A DNA stretch of 64,000 nt, taken from NCBI RefSeq assembly GCF_018282115.1, contig NZ_CP054306.1:434001-498000 (forward strand), given 5' to 3'. Positions within the stretch are counted from its first letter, which is position 1. Each line of letters starts with the position of its first letter. This DNA is from Synechocystis sp. PCC 7338 (GTDB lineage Bacteria > Cyanobacteriota > Cyanobacteriia > Cyanobacteriales > Microcystaceae). A program made the position numbers and the translations under genes. This document shows positions 37,569 through 47,558 of this stretch, piece after piece. The notes below the pieces were generated by a model. It had not been told where the DNA came from and made no database searches. It worked only from the letters and a program-made list of their open reading frames with translations.

Positions 37569-39200
37569 TCAATCAGACGGGGGGAGAAATATTCGTAAAA
37601 GTTCTTCGGGTAAATGGTTTTCTTCCACGCTAGAGGTATCGAAGTAAAAAATCCACGGTTCTTCCGATTCGGTGAAATCTTCCCAATCTAGGGCCTGGAG
37701 CAGTAACAACGTCTCAGTAGCATCGGAAATATCTCCCCGGCGAGACTGCAGACGTTTGGTTAAAACTTCTATGGGAGCATCGCAATTGATAATGGTTAAA
37801 GAAAGCTGTTCCCGTAACGCAAATTCGACAATTGGCGATCGCCATGATACCCGGTCAAATTTGGCATCGAGAATGATATTAAAACCGGAGTTGACCACTA
37901 GAGCAGCTAAATCAAGCAATTGGTGATAAACCTTTTCTGTCATAGCCTTGCTGTACAAATTGGCTTTCCCCGGCTTGTTTAAGTTTACTCCTCCCAAATG
38001 TTTACGTACCGCATCGGAGCGGATATGAACAGCGGGTAAAAGTTGGCCAAGTTGCTGGGCAACGGTGCTTTTTCCTGACCCAGACAACCCAGCCATTAAA
38101 ACTATTTCTCTCTTTATTTGTTGGCCCTGCTGACTATACTGCCACGCCAAGTGGTAATAATCTTTAGCCGTCCCTAAGGCTTGTTCCTTTTCTACCTTAG
38201 TTAAATTGGCATCATCTAATAGAAAAGAAGTTACCTTCGCCCGCACATAGGCCTGGCGGCAGAGATAAAATAGTAACACCTGTAAACCATGCCAATCCCC
38301 CGTTTGTTCAAGATAAGTATTGAGAAATAGACAAGCCCAATCTGTTCGACCTTTTGCTTGCAAATCCATCACCGTAAAGGCAATGTCATACATCACGTCC
38401 ACAAAACGAAATGGTTGGTTAAACTCAATACGATCAAATAATTGAATCTTTCCCCGCCACTGACATAAATTTCTCAAATGCAGATCACCATGGCATTCAC
38501 GGATTCTGCCCATGGCCTGTCTCTCTCGAAAGATTTGCTCCTGGCTTTGGTAAAAATTCTCGCTAAATTGGCGAATTTGTTGATATTTATTGGGCTCCTG
38601 GGCAATGCCTAAATATTTTTCCGTCGCCGAGAAATTAGCTGATACAGACTGCCGAATTACCTCCGGATCGCCAAAACCAGTAATTTCAGCATTGGTTACC
38701 GTACCCTGGTGAAATTCCGCCACTCTTTTGGCCAGGGCAATAATGTCTTGGCTAGATAGCTTCCCCTGTTCAAACAAAGATAAAAGCAAACAGTCTTGGG
38801 GAAATTGAGCCATTTTTAGCAGATAATCCTTCGGCTGAGAGTTATTATTATCTCCAGTGGGCTCTTCTTTCTCCTGCCACTGCCATTGGTTATCTTTTAA
38901 TTCAACTGCTAAAACTTCCTGGTAAATATCCGGTGCCACGGGGGAATTTAAACGCAACTCTTCTTCTAAAAAATGTTTGCGCTTCGCCGGAGTTGAATAA
39001 TCTAAAAAGCCTAAATCAACCGGCTTTTTTAACTTGTAGGCATATTTCCCCGTCAAAAACACCACCGAACAATGGGTTTGTAGACACTGAATCGGTTTTT
39101 GAACGCGGTGGGGATAAAAATCAGTGCGCTGCAAAGCCTGCAACAAACTAAGAAAGGGGTCTTGGGAGGACGAATCCAGTGGCGCAGAAATGCTATTCAT
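37569..39200 (-). CDS. Fused phosphotransferase-like / AAA kinase protein
   Basis: A 543-residue protein of the COG2187+COG0645 type. The first part (about 1-330) resembles aminoglycoside phosphotransferases: FLTGKYAYKLKKPVDLGFLD and the catalytic GRIRECHGDLHLRNL with DRIEFN. The second part (about 360-520) is a P-loop kinase of the gluconokinase-like AAA_33 type with Walker A MAGLSGSGKST near 370. It may phosphorylate a small molecule; the substrate is unknown. It is 46 bases upstream of the PPIase gene on the same strand and divergent from gltX. Confidence 0.8.
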   Translation of the reverse strand: MNSISAPLDSSSQDPFLSLLQALQRTDFYPHRVQKPIQCLQTHCSVVFLTGKYAYKLKKPVDLGFLDYSTPAKRKHFLEEELRLNSPVAPDIYQEVLAVELKDNQWQWQEKEEPTGDNNNSQPKDYLLKMAQFPQDCLLLSLFEQGKLSSQDIIALAKRVAEFHQGTVTNAEITGFGDPEVIRQSVSANFSATEKYLGIAQEPNKYQQIRQFSENFYQSQEQIFRERQAMGRIRECHGDLHLRNLCQWRGKIQLFDRIEFNQPFRFVDVMYDIAFTVMDLQAKGRTDWACLFLNTYLEQTGDWHGLQVLLFYLCRQAYVRAKVTSFLLDDANLTKVEKEQALGTAKDYYHLAWQYSQQGQQIKREIVLMAGLSGSGKSTVAQQLGQLLPAVHIRSDAVRKHLGGVNLNKPGKANLYSKAMTEKVYHQLLDLAALVVNSGFNIILDAKFDRVSWRSPIVEFALREQLSLTIINCDAPIEVLTKRLQSRRGDISDATETLLLLQALDWEDFTESEEPWIFYFDTSSVEENHLPEELLRIFLPPSD

Positions 39201-39359
39201 GGGTAACGGTAAGTTAACTCCCTCACCTCATATTACTCCCATCACCAAGGAAAATTGGCCATGGAGTTTAACTCCCGCCACCCTCCCACCATCAATGGGT
39301 GCAAAGCTTTGGGGTAGGATGAATAACCGCCCAGAAAATTATTGCAACGAGGAAAACCT

Positions 39360-40811
39360 GTGACTGTCCGTGTCCGCATTGCCCCCAGTCCCACCGGAAA
39401 TCTCCACATTGGGACTGCCCGCACCGCCGTTTTTAATTGGTTGTTTGCCCGCCACACCGGAGGCACTTTTATTCTGCGGGTGGAGGACACGGATTTGGAG
39501 CGCTCCAAGCCGGAATACACGGAAAATATTCAGTCGGGACTGCAATGGTTGGGCCTGAATTGGGATGAGGGGCCTTTTTTCCAAACCCAACGGCTGGATC
39601 ATTACCGCCAAGCGATCCAAAAGTTGTTGGACCAGGGCCTAGCCTACCGCTGTTACTGCACCAGTGAAGAATTGGAGCAAATGCGGGAAGCCCAAAAGGC
39701 CAATAACCAAGCTCCCCGTTACGATAATCGCCATCGTAATTTAAGCCCGGAACAGGAAGCGGCTTTTCTCGCGGAAGGTCGCCAGCCGGTGATTCGTTTT
39801 CGCATTGACGACGATCGCCAGATTATTTGGCAGGATCAAATCCGGGGACAGATGGTTTGGCAGGGCAGTGATCTGGGGGGAGATATGGTCATTGCCCGGA
39901 CACCGGAAAAAGCTGAGGATGGCTTTGGCCAACCCCTGTATAACCTGGCCGTGGTGGTGGACGACATTGACATGGCCATTACCCACGTGATCCGGGGGGA
40001 AGACCACATTGCCAATACTGCTAAGCAAATTTTGCTTTACGAAGCCCTGGGCGCAACGGTGCCTACCTTTGCCCACACGCCGTTAATTTTGAACCAGGAA
40101 GGCAAAAAATTATCCAAACGAGATGGGGTAACTTCCATTGATGATTTTCGCTCCATGGGTTTTCTGCCCCAGGCGATCGCCAATTATATGTGCTTGCTGG
40201 GCTGGACTCCCCCGGATTCGACCCAGGAAATTTTTACTTTGGCGGAAGCGGCGGAGCAATTTAGTTTGGAGCGGGTTAACAAGGCTGGGGCTAAGTTTGA
40301 TTGGCAAAAATTGGATTGGATCAACAGCCAATATCTCCACGCTTTACCGGCGGCGGAATTAATGCCCCTATTGATTCCCTACTTAGAAGCCGGGGGTTAT
40401 CAAGTTGATCTAGAAAAAGATCAAGCTTGGTTGGAAAGTTTGGCCAGCCTAATTGGCCCTAGTTTAACTAGGCTCACCGATGCGGCCACAGAAAGTCAGT
40501 TACTCTTTGGCGATCGCCTAGACCTCAAAGAAGATGGACAAAAACAATTGGCTGTGGAAGGGGCTAAAGCGGTGTTAGAAGCGGCGTTAACCTTTAGTCA
40601 GAATATGCCTGAGTTAACCTTGGATGAAGCCAAAGGGGAAATTAATCGTTTGACCAAAGAATTGGGTCTGAAAAAAGGCGTGGTGATGAAATCCCTCCGG
40701 GCTGGGCTGATGGGCACAGTGCAGGGGCCGGATCTATTGCAATCCTGGTTATTACTACACCAAAAGGGCTGGGCCACAACCCGTCTTAACCAGGCGATCG
40801 CCCAAGGATAA
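39360..40811 (+). CDS. gltX: Glutamyl-tRNA synthetase
   Basis: A 483-residue class I synthetase starting at GTG 39360 ([18 protein letters not shown]). Motifs are HIGH in NLHIGTART near residue 16 and KLSKRDGV, the KMSKS loop, near 250. The C-terminal anticodon-binding domain is complete. As in most cyanobacteria it is probably non-discriminating, charging tRNA(Gln) too with later amidation. An ATG 18 bases upstream gives the longest frame, but the family start is the GTG. Matches sll0179 from memory. Confidence 0.95.
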   Translation: MTVRVRIAPSPTGNLHIGTARTAVFNWLFARHTGGTFILRVEDTDLERSKPEYTENIQSGLQWLGLNWDEGPFFQTQRLDHYRQAIQKLLDQGLAYRCYCTSEELEQMREAQKANNQAPRYDNRHRNLSPEQEAAFLAEGRQPVIRFRIDDDRQIIWQDQIRGQMVWQGSDLGGDMVIARTPEKAEDGFGQPLYNLAVVVDDIDMAITHVIRGEDHIANTAKQILLYEALGATVPTFAHTPLILNQEGKKLSKRDGVTSIDDFRSMGFLPQAIANYMCLLGWTPPDSTQEIFTLAEAAEQFSLERVNKAGAKFDWQKLDWINSQYLHALPAAELMPLLIPYLEAGGYQVDLEKDQAWLESLASLIGPSLTRLTDAATESQLLFGDRLDLKEDGQKQLAVEGAKAVLEAALTFSQNMPELTLDEAKGEINRLTKELGLKKGVVMKSLRAGLMGTVQGPDLLQSWLLLHQKGWATTRLNQAIAQG

Positions 40812-40931
40812 ACCAGAGACCGGCTCCACTACGACAAACTAGGGCAGATCTCCCCGACACGTTTCCCACACTTTAGTTTTGATTAGGGGGATCAAGAGGA
40901 TAGGGGAAAAAGCGGCTAGTGTCGTGCCAAT

Positions 40932-41159
40932 TCACCGCGAAGCTGGGGGAGGCAAATTAAAATTTGACCAATAGTCCTTCAGCCCCTGTGGTTGAGCATT
41001 GTTGCTTTTTTGAACGTCGCCACCGAAGAAATCATCTTTTTGTTCCTTTGTTTCCTCTTGCCTCTCCCGATCCTGGGTAGCAACGCGCCATTGTCCCGTA
41101 TCAGGGTCCCGGTAGGCCGTGTAAGGGGAAGGTCGCAACGGTTGGGAGGATATTTTCAC
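40932..41159 (-). CDS. Small conserved-looking protein of unknown function
   Basis: A 75-residue protein from GTG 41157-41159. It starts MKISSQPLRPSPYTAYRDPD, continues TGQWRVATQD, has a charged middle (Glu, Lys, Gln and Asp) and ends LKDYWSNFNLPPPASR. The SPYTAYRDPDTGQW pattern looks like a genuine conserved motif rather than chance. No hydrophobic segment. It is the only gene candidate in the 450-base interval between gltX and the thioesterase. Confidence 0.55.
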   Translation of the reverse strand: MKISSQPLRPSPYTAYRDPDTGQWRVATQDRERQEETKEQKDDFFGGDVQKSNNAQPQGLKDYWSNFNLPPPASR

Positions 41160-41262
41160 GGATACTGCTCAAAGCGTAGACGATCGCCAGATCGCCAGGC
41201 AAAGTCTCACCAAATCCAAGTCTAATATTTCCATCTGGTTTGACAATGACCACAGTCACCCC

Positions 41263-41679
41263 TCAATGGTGATCTAAGTCACCGATCGCCCTTTGCCAAC
41301 TGGGAGGTAATGGCGCTTTTTTCCTTACTGGTAAGGCAATGCAGACGTGGTGGGTTTGGGCTCGGGCCACCAATTGCAACGATTCTGCCTGGCTGATCTG
41401 ATAATCACAGCAAAAACGATGGGGACTAGCCAGGGTAACGGTCAGGGTCACCACCAGGCGATCACCACAGTAGGCAGGGGAGAAAAAATCAACGTTTGCG
41501 TGGACCAAGGGCATGGCCAAATCCCCAGCACTAATCACTTTTTGTAAAGATAAATTTTCCGCCATCAGCCAACTTTCATAGGCTTCGTGGCACATCTGCA
41601 GAAATTGATTAAAATAAACCACCCCGGCCCCATCGGTATCCCCCAGGTAAACCCGTCGTTCATAGGTGAAGGTCGCCAT
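41263..41679 (-). CDS. menI: 1,4-dihydroxy-2-naphthoyl-CoA thioesterase (hotdog fold)
   Basis: A 138-residue hotdog-fold thioesterase with YLGDTDGAGVVYFNQFLQMC (about 11-30), the 4HBT signature including the catalytic Asp. In cyanobacteria this enzyme releases 1,4-dihydroxy-2-naphthoate for phylloquinone (vitamin K1) synthesis, supplying photosystem I. Length matches slr0204, the characterised Synechocystis enzyme, from memory. No other phylloquinone genes adjoin it. Confidence 0.88.
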   Translation of the reverse strand: MATFTYERRVYLGDTDGAGVVYFNQFLQMCHEAYESWLMAENLSLQKVISAGDLAMPLVHANVDFFSPAYCGDRLVVTLTVTLASPHRFCCDYQISQAESLQLVARAQTHHVCIALPVRKKAPLPPSWQRAIGDLDHH

Positions 41680-41917
41680 AGTTTAGTCAATTACGGTGCA
41701 CTAACCTGAAAATTTTGGAACTGCCTTCCTGAGTCCGCAGTCTGATCCACTCGGAAGCTAGCAACAATTGCCAGAAATATTAAGAATTGTGCGCTAATCA
41801 ATCCCTGAATTAGTGGATAGAATAACCTTAACTGACCGTTCTTACCGGCTTTTCTCGGCTAGTTCGTTTAACTAAGTGACTGTTCCCGTTGCGTTGTTTT
41901 TCGGCTTTTAAATTTCC

Positions 41918-43438
41918 ATGGTTAAAAAACGCTCCCAGTTCCCCATGCTCAGCTCAATGGTGGCCCTTGCCCTGCTCAACACAGCCTGTGGAGGGGATAA
42001 GCCAGGGGCCAGTGCTCCCAAAGCCATTCCAGTGCAGTTGCAAACCCTAGAAACTAGCTCCGTGACTGACAGTAATGAATTTGTCGGTAACCTGGTGGCA
42101 ACCAAATTTGTCGAGCTAGCACCCAAAATCGACGGACGTATTTTAAGGATTTATGCCCAGTGGGGGCAGCAGGTGAATGAAGGGGATCCCATTCTACTCC
42201 TGGAACCCACCCAGCAACAGGAAAATGTCAATGCTGCCGTGGGTAATCTCAACATCCAGCGGTCCAATTTTCAGGTCAGTGAAGCTAATCTTCGCACCTC
42301 CGAATCGGAAAGGGATGCAGCCCAGTCCTTTGTTACTACCCAAGAGGCTAATCTCGCCCGGGCGATCGCCGATTTAGCCAATTCCCAGGAGGTATTAAAA
42401 ACCAGAGAAGCGGATTTAAAGCGAGCCCAAGCTAATCTGAATTTGGCCCAAATTAACTTTAAACGGTCTCAATTCCTGGTGGAAACGGGAGTACAACCCC
42501 AACAGGATTTGGACAATCGCACCACCCAACTGGAAGATGCCAAAGCTAACACCGAAGCGGCTCAAAAAACAGTCCAAGCGGCCAAAGCTACCGTTCAAGC
42601 TAACCAGTCCAGCGTCTCTGCCTCCAGATCCGCCGTGCAACAGGCCAAAGATAATTACCAAGCCGCCGTGCAAAGGGTGAACGCTTCCCGAGCTACTGTC
42701 AGCTCCCAAAAAGGCGCGATTGAACAGGCCCAGGGCCAACTTGGCGCTACCTCCCAGGAATTAATCTACAACAGAGTTTTGGCCCCGGTTAGTGGTGTTG
42801 TCGGTAACTTACCGTTGCAGATTGGCGATTTTGTCCGCACGGGGCAGAGCTTCACCACCATCACCAACAACACAGAATTTGAGCTGGACATCAACGTACC
42901 AGTGGAGCGATACAACGATCTACGCATCGGCCTGCCAGTGGAAATTGTCCGTAGTGATGGCCAAGCAGGGGAAGTGGGGCGCATCAGCTTTATTTCCCCC
43001 ACCGCCAACCGCAGTGACCAGTCCATCCTCGCTAAGGTGATTTTCAAAAATGACGGGAGCCTCCGCAATAACCAGTACGTCCGGGTCAGAATTATTTGGG
43101 ACCGCCAGCCTGGCTTTTTGATCCCCACCACAGCGGTTACTTCCATCGGTGCCCAGCAGTTTATTTTTGTTGCCCAACCGAAAAATGCCCAGGGTGACAG
43201 TAAAGAAGGCACCAGCAGCATGGAATTGGTAGCGAGACAAACCCCGGTGGTTTTAGGCGGTATCCAGGGGCAATCCTACCAAGTCATTTCTGGAGTTAAG
43301 GCCGGTGAACGGGTGGCGGTATCAAGAATTTTGGAATTGCGGGATGGCATGGCCATTGAGCCCGCTAGTGCGGCTACCCCTTCCAGTAACAGCGGCAGTG
43401 GTGCTGGGGCCGACAACAAACAGAAACAGCAATCCTAA
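41918..43438 (+). CDS. Periplasmic adaptor lipoprotein (HlyD/AcrA family)
   Basis: A 506-residue membrane-fusion protein starting with a lipoprotein signal (MVKKRSQFPMLSSMVALALL then LNTACGG, a lipobox-like end). Lipoyl halves are VELAPKIDGRILRIYAQWGQ and NRVLAPVSGVVGNLPLQIGD, separated by an unusually long Gln/Ala-rich coiled coil (about 95-280, repeated AQANLNLAQINFKRSQ and QAAKATVQANQSSVSASRSA). A Ser/Gly-rich tail ends the protein. No RND pump follows; the next gene on this strand encodes an SbmA/ABCD-like ABC protein. From memory it matches sll0180, implicated in protein export. Confidence 0.88.
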   Translation: MVKKRSQFPMLSSMVALALLNTACGGDKPGASAPKAIPVQLQTLETSSVTDSNEFVGNLVATKFVELAPKIDGRILRIYAQWGQQVNEGDPILLLEPTQQQENVNAAVGNLNIQRSNFQVSEANLRTSESERDAAQSFVTTQEANLARAIADLANSQEVLKTREADLKRAQANLNLAQINFKRSQFLVETGVQPQQDLDNRTTQLEDAKANTEAAQKTVQAAKATVQANQSSVSASRSAVQQAKDNYQAAVQRVNASRATVSSQKGAIEQAQGQLGATSQELIYNRVLAPVSGVVGNLPLQIGDFVRTGQSFTTITNNTEFELDINVPVERYNDLRIGLPVEIVRSDGQAGEVGRISFISPTANRSDQSILAKVIFKNDGSLRNNQYVRVRIIWDRQPGFLIPTTAVTSIGAQQFIFVAQPKNAQGDSKEGTSSMELVARQTPVVLGGIQGQSYQVISGVKAGERVAVSRILELRDGMAIEPASAATPSSNSGSGAGADNKQKQQS

Positions 43439-43608
43439 TCCTCTTCCTAGTGCTCCGTTGACATTGAATTTAAAGCTAAATTCCATCCTTCTCCGGTGAT
43501 GATGCCTAGTAATTGACGAAAAATTGCTGGGAAGGGCCCTGTGGGGAACTGTAAGATAGTCAGTGGCCCTGAGTGGTTGCCATAGTTGATTTTTTGGATC
43601 TGAGAGCC

Positions 43609-43760
43609 TGTTTCAAAAGTTGAGTTTTAGCTGTTTAATCCCCAATCCCCCCTAGCCCCCTTTGGGAAGAGGGGAACTGTTACAAAAATCCTACTTTTAA
43701 GCCGGAGCTTTAGTGAGGAGATTCAGGGGGATAAATACCTAGCCTTACACTTTTCAAACA
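43609..43760. repeat. MITE-like element with terminal inverted repeats
   Basis: The 378-base gap between the adaptor and ABC genes contains TGTTTCAAAAGT at 43609-43620 and its near-perfect inverse ACTTTTCAAACA at 43749-43760 (11 of 12 positions match). Between them is the C/G-rich string AATCCCCCCTAGCCCCC with TTTGGGAAGAGGGG, a pattern common to cyanobacterial short interspersed repeats. No coding capacity is evident. The size (152 bases) and structure suggest a miniature inverted-repeat element. I saw no second copy in this window. Confidence 0.5.
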
Positions 43761-43816
43761 CTTTCTAAGAAAAGTATCCATCAGCATCAAAATCTTTTGC
43801 TATTGACCAAATTTCC

Positions 43817-45796
43817 ATGACCCAAGCCCAAGCCAAGCGTTTTCAGTTTGACCGCCAACTGTGGCACCGCTTTGTTGAAACAGCCCAGCCCTATTTTTAT
43901 CCCGTCGGGCAAAAGCAAACTCGGATTTTTCTGATTCTGATCCTGGCCCTGATGGTGGTGGTGGTGGCCTTGACCCTATTTTTATCCATGGGGTTGACCC
44001 TCTGGGCCACGGCGATTTTTCCCGATTTTTTTGCTAAATCCGGTAAGGGCTTGGTGGATGGGGTGCAAAGTCTGATCAACTCCCCAGCTCCCTGGATTGG
44101 TTTAGGGGCCTTAGCCCTAGCGGGGGCAGTTTTTGCCAGCCAGAGACAAAAGCTACAACAACGATGGCTCCAGTGGCTATTGTTAGGCATACTGCTATCG
44201 TTACTATTTATTGTCAACGGCTTAAACGTTATTTTAAGTTTCGTTTTTCGCTTTATTGATACAGCTTTAAATGGCAAAGATGGGGAAGTATTTTGGCAAT
44301 TTCTCTGGATTTATGGCATCGTTATTGTGGTGGCTATTCCCATCATTGTTGCCTATCGTTACCTACGACAAAAGTTGGGAGTACTCTGGCGGGAATGGCT
44401 CACAGAACATTTTCTGGGTCGTTACTTTAAGGGGCGCTCTTACTATCACTTAGATTCCAATTCTGCCTATACATTAATTGACAATCCAGACCAAAGGATA
44501 ACCCAAGATATTCAATCTTTTACTGGGGTTACTCTAGACTTTTTACTGGATATTCTTGATTCCATTCTCACCCTAATTTCCTTCACTGCCATACTCTATA
44601 GCATTTCCCAAACCTTGATGTGGGGACTAATTGCCTATGCGACTTTCGGTACGGTGGCGGCGATCGCCATTGGTACCAGGTTAATTCGCATTAACTATGA
44701 ACAATTGCGATTGGAAGCTAATTTTCGTTACGGTTTGGTTCGGGTGCGGGATAACGCCGAATCCATTGCTTTTTACCGGGGGGAAAGGCTAGAACGGAAA
44801 CAAGTTACGGAGCGTTTGCTGGGGGCAATTAGAAATTTTAATCTCTTAATTATTTGGCAGGCCCTAATCAGCTTATTTCAACTGGGCTATAACTATTTCA
44901 CCCGGTTAATTCCCTATATCATTATTGCTCCTCTTTACCTTGCGGGAGACTTGGATTTCGGGGCGATCGCCCAGGCTAGTTTGGCATTTGGCATGGTGCT
45001 TTCTGCCCTATCTTTAGTCACTAACCAGATTCAAAATATTACTGAATTTGCCGCCAGCATTAACCGTTTAGGGGAATTTTACGATGCCCTAAACGGCCCC
45101 GGCCATGACCGAGAAAGCTCCCCTAGTGCCATGGTTGACCACATTACCACCCACCTTGGCCCCACCGTCAGTCTGGATAACATCACCCTTTCTCCCCCCC
45201 ATTCCCCAAGGGTTTTGGTGCGTAATTTATCCCTGGCGGTAGCTCCGGACAACCATTTGTTAATCATGGGTCCCAGCGGCAGTGGCAAAAGTTCTCTCCT
45301 CCGGGCGATCGCCGGTTTATGGGACAGCGGCCAAGGCACCATTGAGCGTCCTGAACTGGAAGACCTATTATTCTTACCCCAACGCCCCTATATGATTTTG
45401 GGCACCCTGCGGGAACAATTGATTTACCCTAGTTCCCAATCCATAGCGGATGATGATTTTCTCTTGAATACATTAAAAAGAGTCAATCTACCGGACTTAG
45501 CCGAGCGTTTTGGCGGTTTGAATAGCCTAGAAAATTGGTCTAGCGTCCTTTCCCTAGGGGAACAACAGCGCATTGCCCTAGCCCGAGTTTTCATCAACCA
45601 ACCCCGCTACGCCATCCTCGATGAAGCCACCAGCGCCCTGGACGTGGATAACGAGTCAGATTTGTACCATGCTCTGACGGATTTGGGCACCACCTTCATC
45701 AGCGTGGGGCATCGGCCTACCCTGCGAAATTTTCACCGGCAATGTCTGGAAGTCCAGGCAGAAGGACAGTGGCAGTTAAGCTCCATCCAAAATTAA
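43817..45796 (+). CDS. SbmA/BacA- or ABCD-type ABC transporter
   Basis: A 659-residue half transporter. The N-terminal membrane domain (about 30-370, six or so helices) is of the ABC_membrane_2 type found in SbmA/BacA and eukaryotic ABCD proteins, with RITQDIQSFTGVTLDFLLDI and DNAESIAFYRGE. The nucleotide-binding domain has Walker A MGPSGSGKSS (near 482-491), the signature LSLGEQQRIALARVF and Walker B YAILDEATSALD. The likely substrates are peptides, vitamins or fatty acyl compounds. Matches sll0182 from memory. Confidence 0.88.
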   Translation: MTQAQAKRFQFDRQLWHRFVETAQPYFYPVGQKQTRIFLILILALMVVVVALTLFLSMGLTLWATAIFPDFFAKSGKGLVDGVQSLINSPAPWIGLGALALAGAVFASQRQKLQQRWLQWLLLGILLSLLFIVNGLNVILSFVFRFIDTALNGKDGEVFWQFLWIYGIVIVVAIPIIVAYRYLRQKLGVLWREWLTEHFLGRYFKGRSYYHLDSNSAYTLIDNPDQRITQDIQSFTGVTLDFLLDILDSILTLISFTAILYSISQTLMWGLIAYATFGTVAAIAIGTRLIRINYEQLRLEANFRYGLVRVRDNAESIAFYRGERLERKQVTERLLGAIRNFNLLIIWQALISLFQLGYNYFTRLIPYIIIAPLYLAGDLDFGAIAQASLAFGMVLSALSLVTNQIQNITEFAASINRLGEFYDALNGPGHDRESSPSAMVDHITTHLGPTVSLDNITLSPPHSPRVLVRNLSLAVAPDNHLLIMGPSGSGKSSLLRAIAGLWDSGQGTIERPELEDLLFLPQRPYMILGTLREQLIYPSSQSIADDDFLLNTLKRVNLPDLAERFGGLNSLENWSSVLSLGEQQRIALARVFINQPRYAILDEATSALDVDNESDLYHALTDLGTTFISVGHRPTLRNFHRQCLEVQAEGQWQLSSIQN

Positions 45797-45901
45797 ATTA
45801 ACTAAATTAATGCTCAACTATCAAGTTTAACCATGGGCTTGGGGGCAAAAGAAAACCGCCTCCTTTGCTAGAATTGTCCAATCCAAAATCAGGTAGCCAT
45901 T

Positions 45902-46078
45902 ATGATTTTTCCCGGTGCAACGGTGCGGGTCACCAATGTTGATGATACTTACTATCGCTTTGAAGGCTTAGTCCAACGGGTCAGTGACGGTAAAGCGGCA
46001 GTTCTATTTGAAAATGGTAACTGGGACAAATTAGTGACTTTTCGGCTCTCGGAACTGGAGGCGATCAAACCCATCTAG
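45902..46078 (+). CDS. ndhS: NAD(P)H-quinone oxidoreductase subunit NdhS
   Basis: A 58-residue protein starting [20 protein letters not shown], with an SH3-like fold. It resembles NdhS, the peripheral subunit of cyanobacterial NDH-1 that contributes to ferredoxin binding and cyclic electron flow. The gene is not near other ndh genes, which is normal. It is too short for usual length cut-offs. From memory it corresponds to ssl0352. Confidence 0.82.
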   Translation: MIFPGATVRVTNVDDTYYRFEGLVQRVSDGKAAVLFENGNWDKLVTFRLSELEAIKPI

Positions 46079-46210
46079 GCATTTTGCTCCCTGCCCTGCC
46101 ATAGCCCAACTCATTGGTGACCTAGCTGGGGGGATTGGGGGTGGGGACTATCCATATATTTGGCTAGAATGGAGAGCAATTTTGTAGTGAAGTCCCCTCG
46201 GCGTTAACCC

Positions 46211-46990
46211 ATGAAGATTCGTCCCTTTCTTGTGGCCCTGGGCCTAACCACCTTTGCTGGCGCCGCCCACGGAGCTAACTTTGAAGATCTGACCCAATTA
46301 CTGTCCACTAAAAAATGTCCTCTCTGTGATTTACGGGGAGCCGGCCTGGTGATGGTTAACCTTACCCGAGCGGATTTGACGGGGGCGGATTTGTCGGGGG
46401 CAAACCTATCGGGGGCCGATCTGACGGGAGCGAATCTTTCCGGCGCCAATTTAACTTCTGCCTCGTTGAACGGGGCCAACCTGTCTGGGGCCAATTTAAA
46501 CGGAGCGATCACCGACGGCACAGATTTCCGTGAAGCTTATTTTGACCGGGCGACATTTATCAACACTAACCTGGAAACCGCCTATATGCAGGGAGCCCAA
46601 GCCGTTCCCAATACGGCCGGCACTCCTCAACTATTCTATGGCTGGGGCCTGTTGGAAACCAGTAAGGGAAACTATCAATCCGCCCTCAAACACTACGACC
46701 GAGCCTTGGCCCTGGATCCGGAATTTGCTCCGGGATATTTAGGGCGGGGTTTGACCCTACTGAAAATTGGCAATGAAGCTTCCGCCAAACAAAATGTGGA
46801 ATATGCTCAGTTATTGTTTGAGGAAAACCAGGATGAGGTGGGGGTTAAAACTTCAGAGCAATTTTTAGAAGATTTGGCCAGTATGCAGGAAGCCCGGCGC
46901 AAGGGAGCGGGAAATCCCCAGTTGGATGCCATTGTGCGGGGGGTAGCTTCCATGGCGTTTAAGTATTTACTGCCCCTGGTGGGCCTCTAA
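46211..46990 (+). CDS. Pentapeptide-repeat and TPR fusion protein
   Basis: A 259-residue exported protein: a signal peptide (MKIRPFLVALGLTTFAGAAH), a short Cys-containing segment (LSTKKCPLCDLRGAGL), pentapeptide repeats of the A(D/N)LxG type over about 45-125, then one or two TPR motifs (GWGLLETSKGNYQSALKHYD) and a helical C terminus. The CPLCDLRGAGL motif at the entry to the repeats is common to cyanobacterial pentapeptide proteins. Probably periplasmic or lumenal scaffold; partner unknown. Matches sll0183 from memory. Confidence 0.85.
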   Translation: MKIRPFLVALGLTTFAGAAHGANFEDLTQLLSTKKCPLCDLRGAGLVMVNLTRADLTGADLSGANLSGADLTGANLSGANLTSASLNGANLSGANLNGAITDGTDFREAYFDRATFINTNLETAYMQGAQAVPNTAGTPQLFYGWGLLETSKGNYQSALKHYDRALALDPEFAPGYLGRGLTLLKIGNEASAKQNVEYAQLLFEENQDEVGVKTSEQFLEDLASMQEARRKGAGNPQLDAIVRGVASMAFKYLLPLVGL

Positions 46991-47188
46991 GGAGACCAAA
47001 CTGCAGTTGGCCACGATCGCCAACCCAGGCAGAAAAAAACCAGAGCAGTAGTGGCCAATAGGCAGATTATAACCAAGGCTAGATCGTTGCTGCCCTAGAT
47101 CACCATTTGAAGATTGATCGCCAATTTGCCTACAATCAGATCAGACCTTTTTGTCAAAATCTCGGCCTAGTTAGGACACAGAACAAAT

Positions 47189-47482
47189 ATGAATTATGCG
47201 GCGATCGCCGGCCAGGGCTTAGGAATTCTGCTGGCACTGATGACGGTGTTATTTATTTTTCGGATTATTCTCACTTGGTATCCCCAGGTGGAACTGACTA
47301 AATGGCCCTGGAAACTCATCGCCCTACCGACGGAACCATTGCTAATTCCCCTGCGTAAATTAGTTCCCCCCATCGGTGGCGTTGACCTAGCCCCCATCCT
47401 TTGGGTCTTCATTTGTACTTTTCTAAGGGAAATTCTCATCGGACAACAGGGACTGATCACCATGGCCAGTCGGTTGCAGTAG
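47189..47482 (+). CDS. YggT/Ycf19-family membrane protein
   Basis: A 97-residue integral-membrane protein with two hydrophobic helices (about 7-30 and 65-85) and the YggT signature FRIILTWYPQVELTKWPWKL. TEPLLIPLRKLVPPIGGVDL follows. Ycf19-like proteins of this family are conserved in cyanobacteria and plastids and are tied to thylakoid/envelope organisation. From memory it matches ssl0353. Confidence 0.88.
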   Translation: MNYAAIAGQGLGILLALMTVLFIFRIILTWYPQVELTKWPWKLIALPTEPLLIPLRKLVPPIGGVDLAPILWVFICTFLREILIGQQGLITMASRLQ

Positions 47483-47558
47483 AGCTGCAGTAAAACTTGA
47501 GTAAGACTGAGTTGCGCTCCATTGGCTCCAGGCAAATTTCTAGACCAATCTAGATCAA

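Noticed and set aside
46380-46510. Tandem DNA repeat in the pentapeptide gene
   Set aside because: The repetition is fully explained by A(D/N)LxG pentapeptide codons, not a mobile or CRISPR-like repeat.
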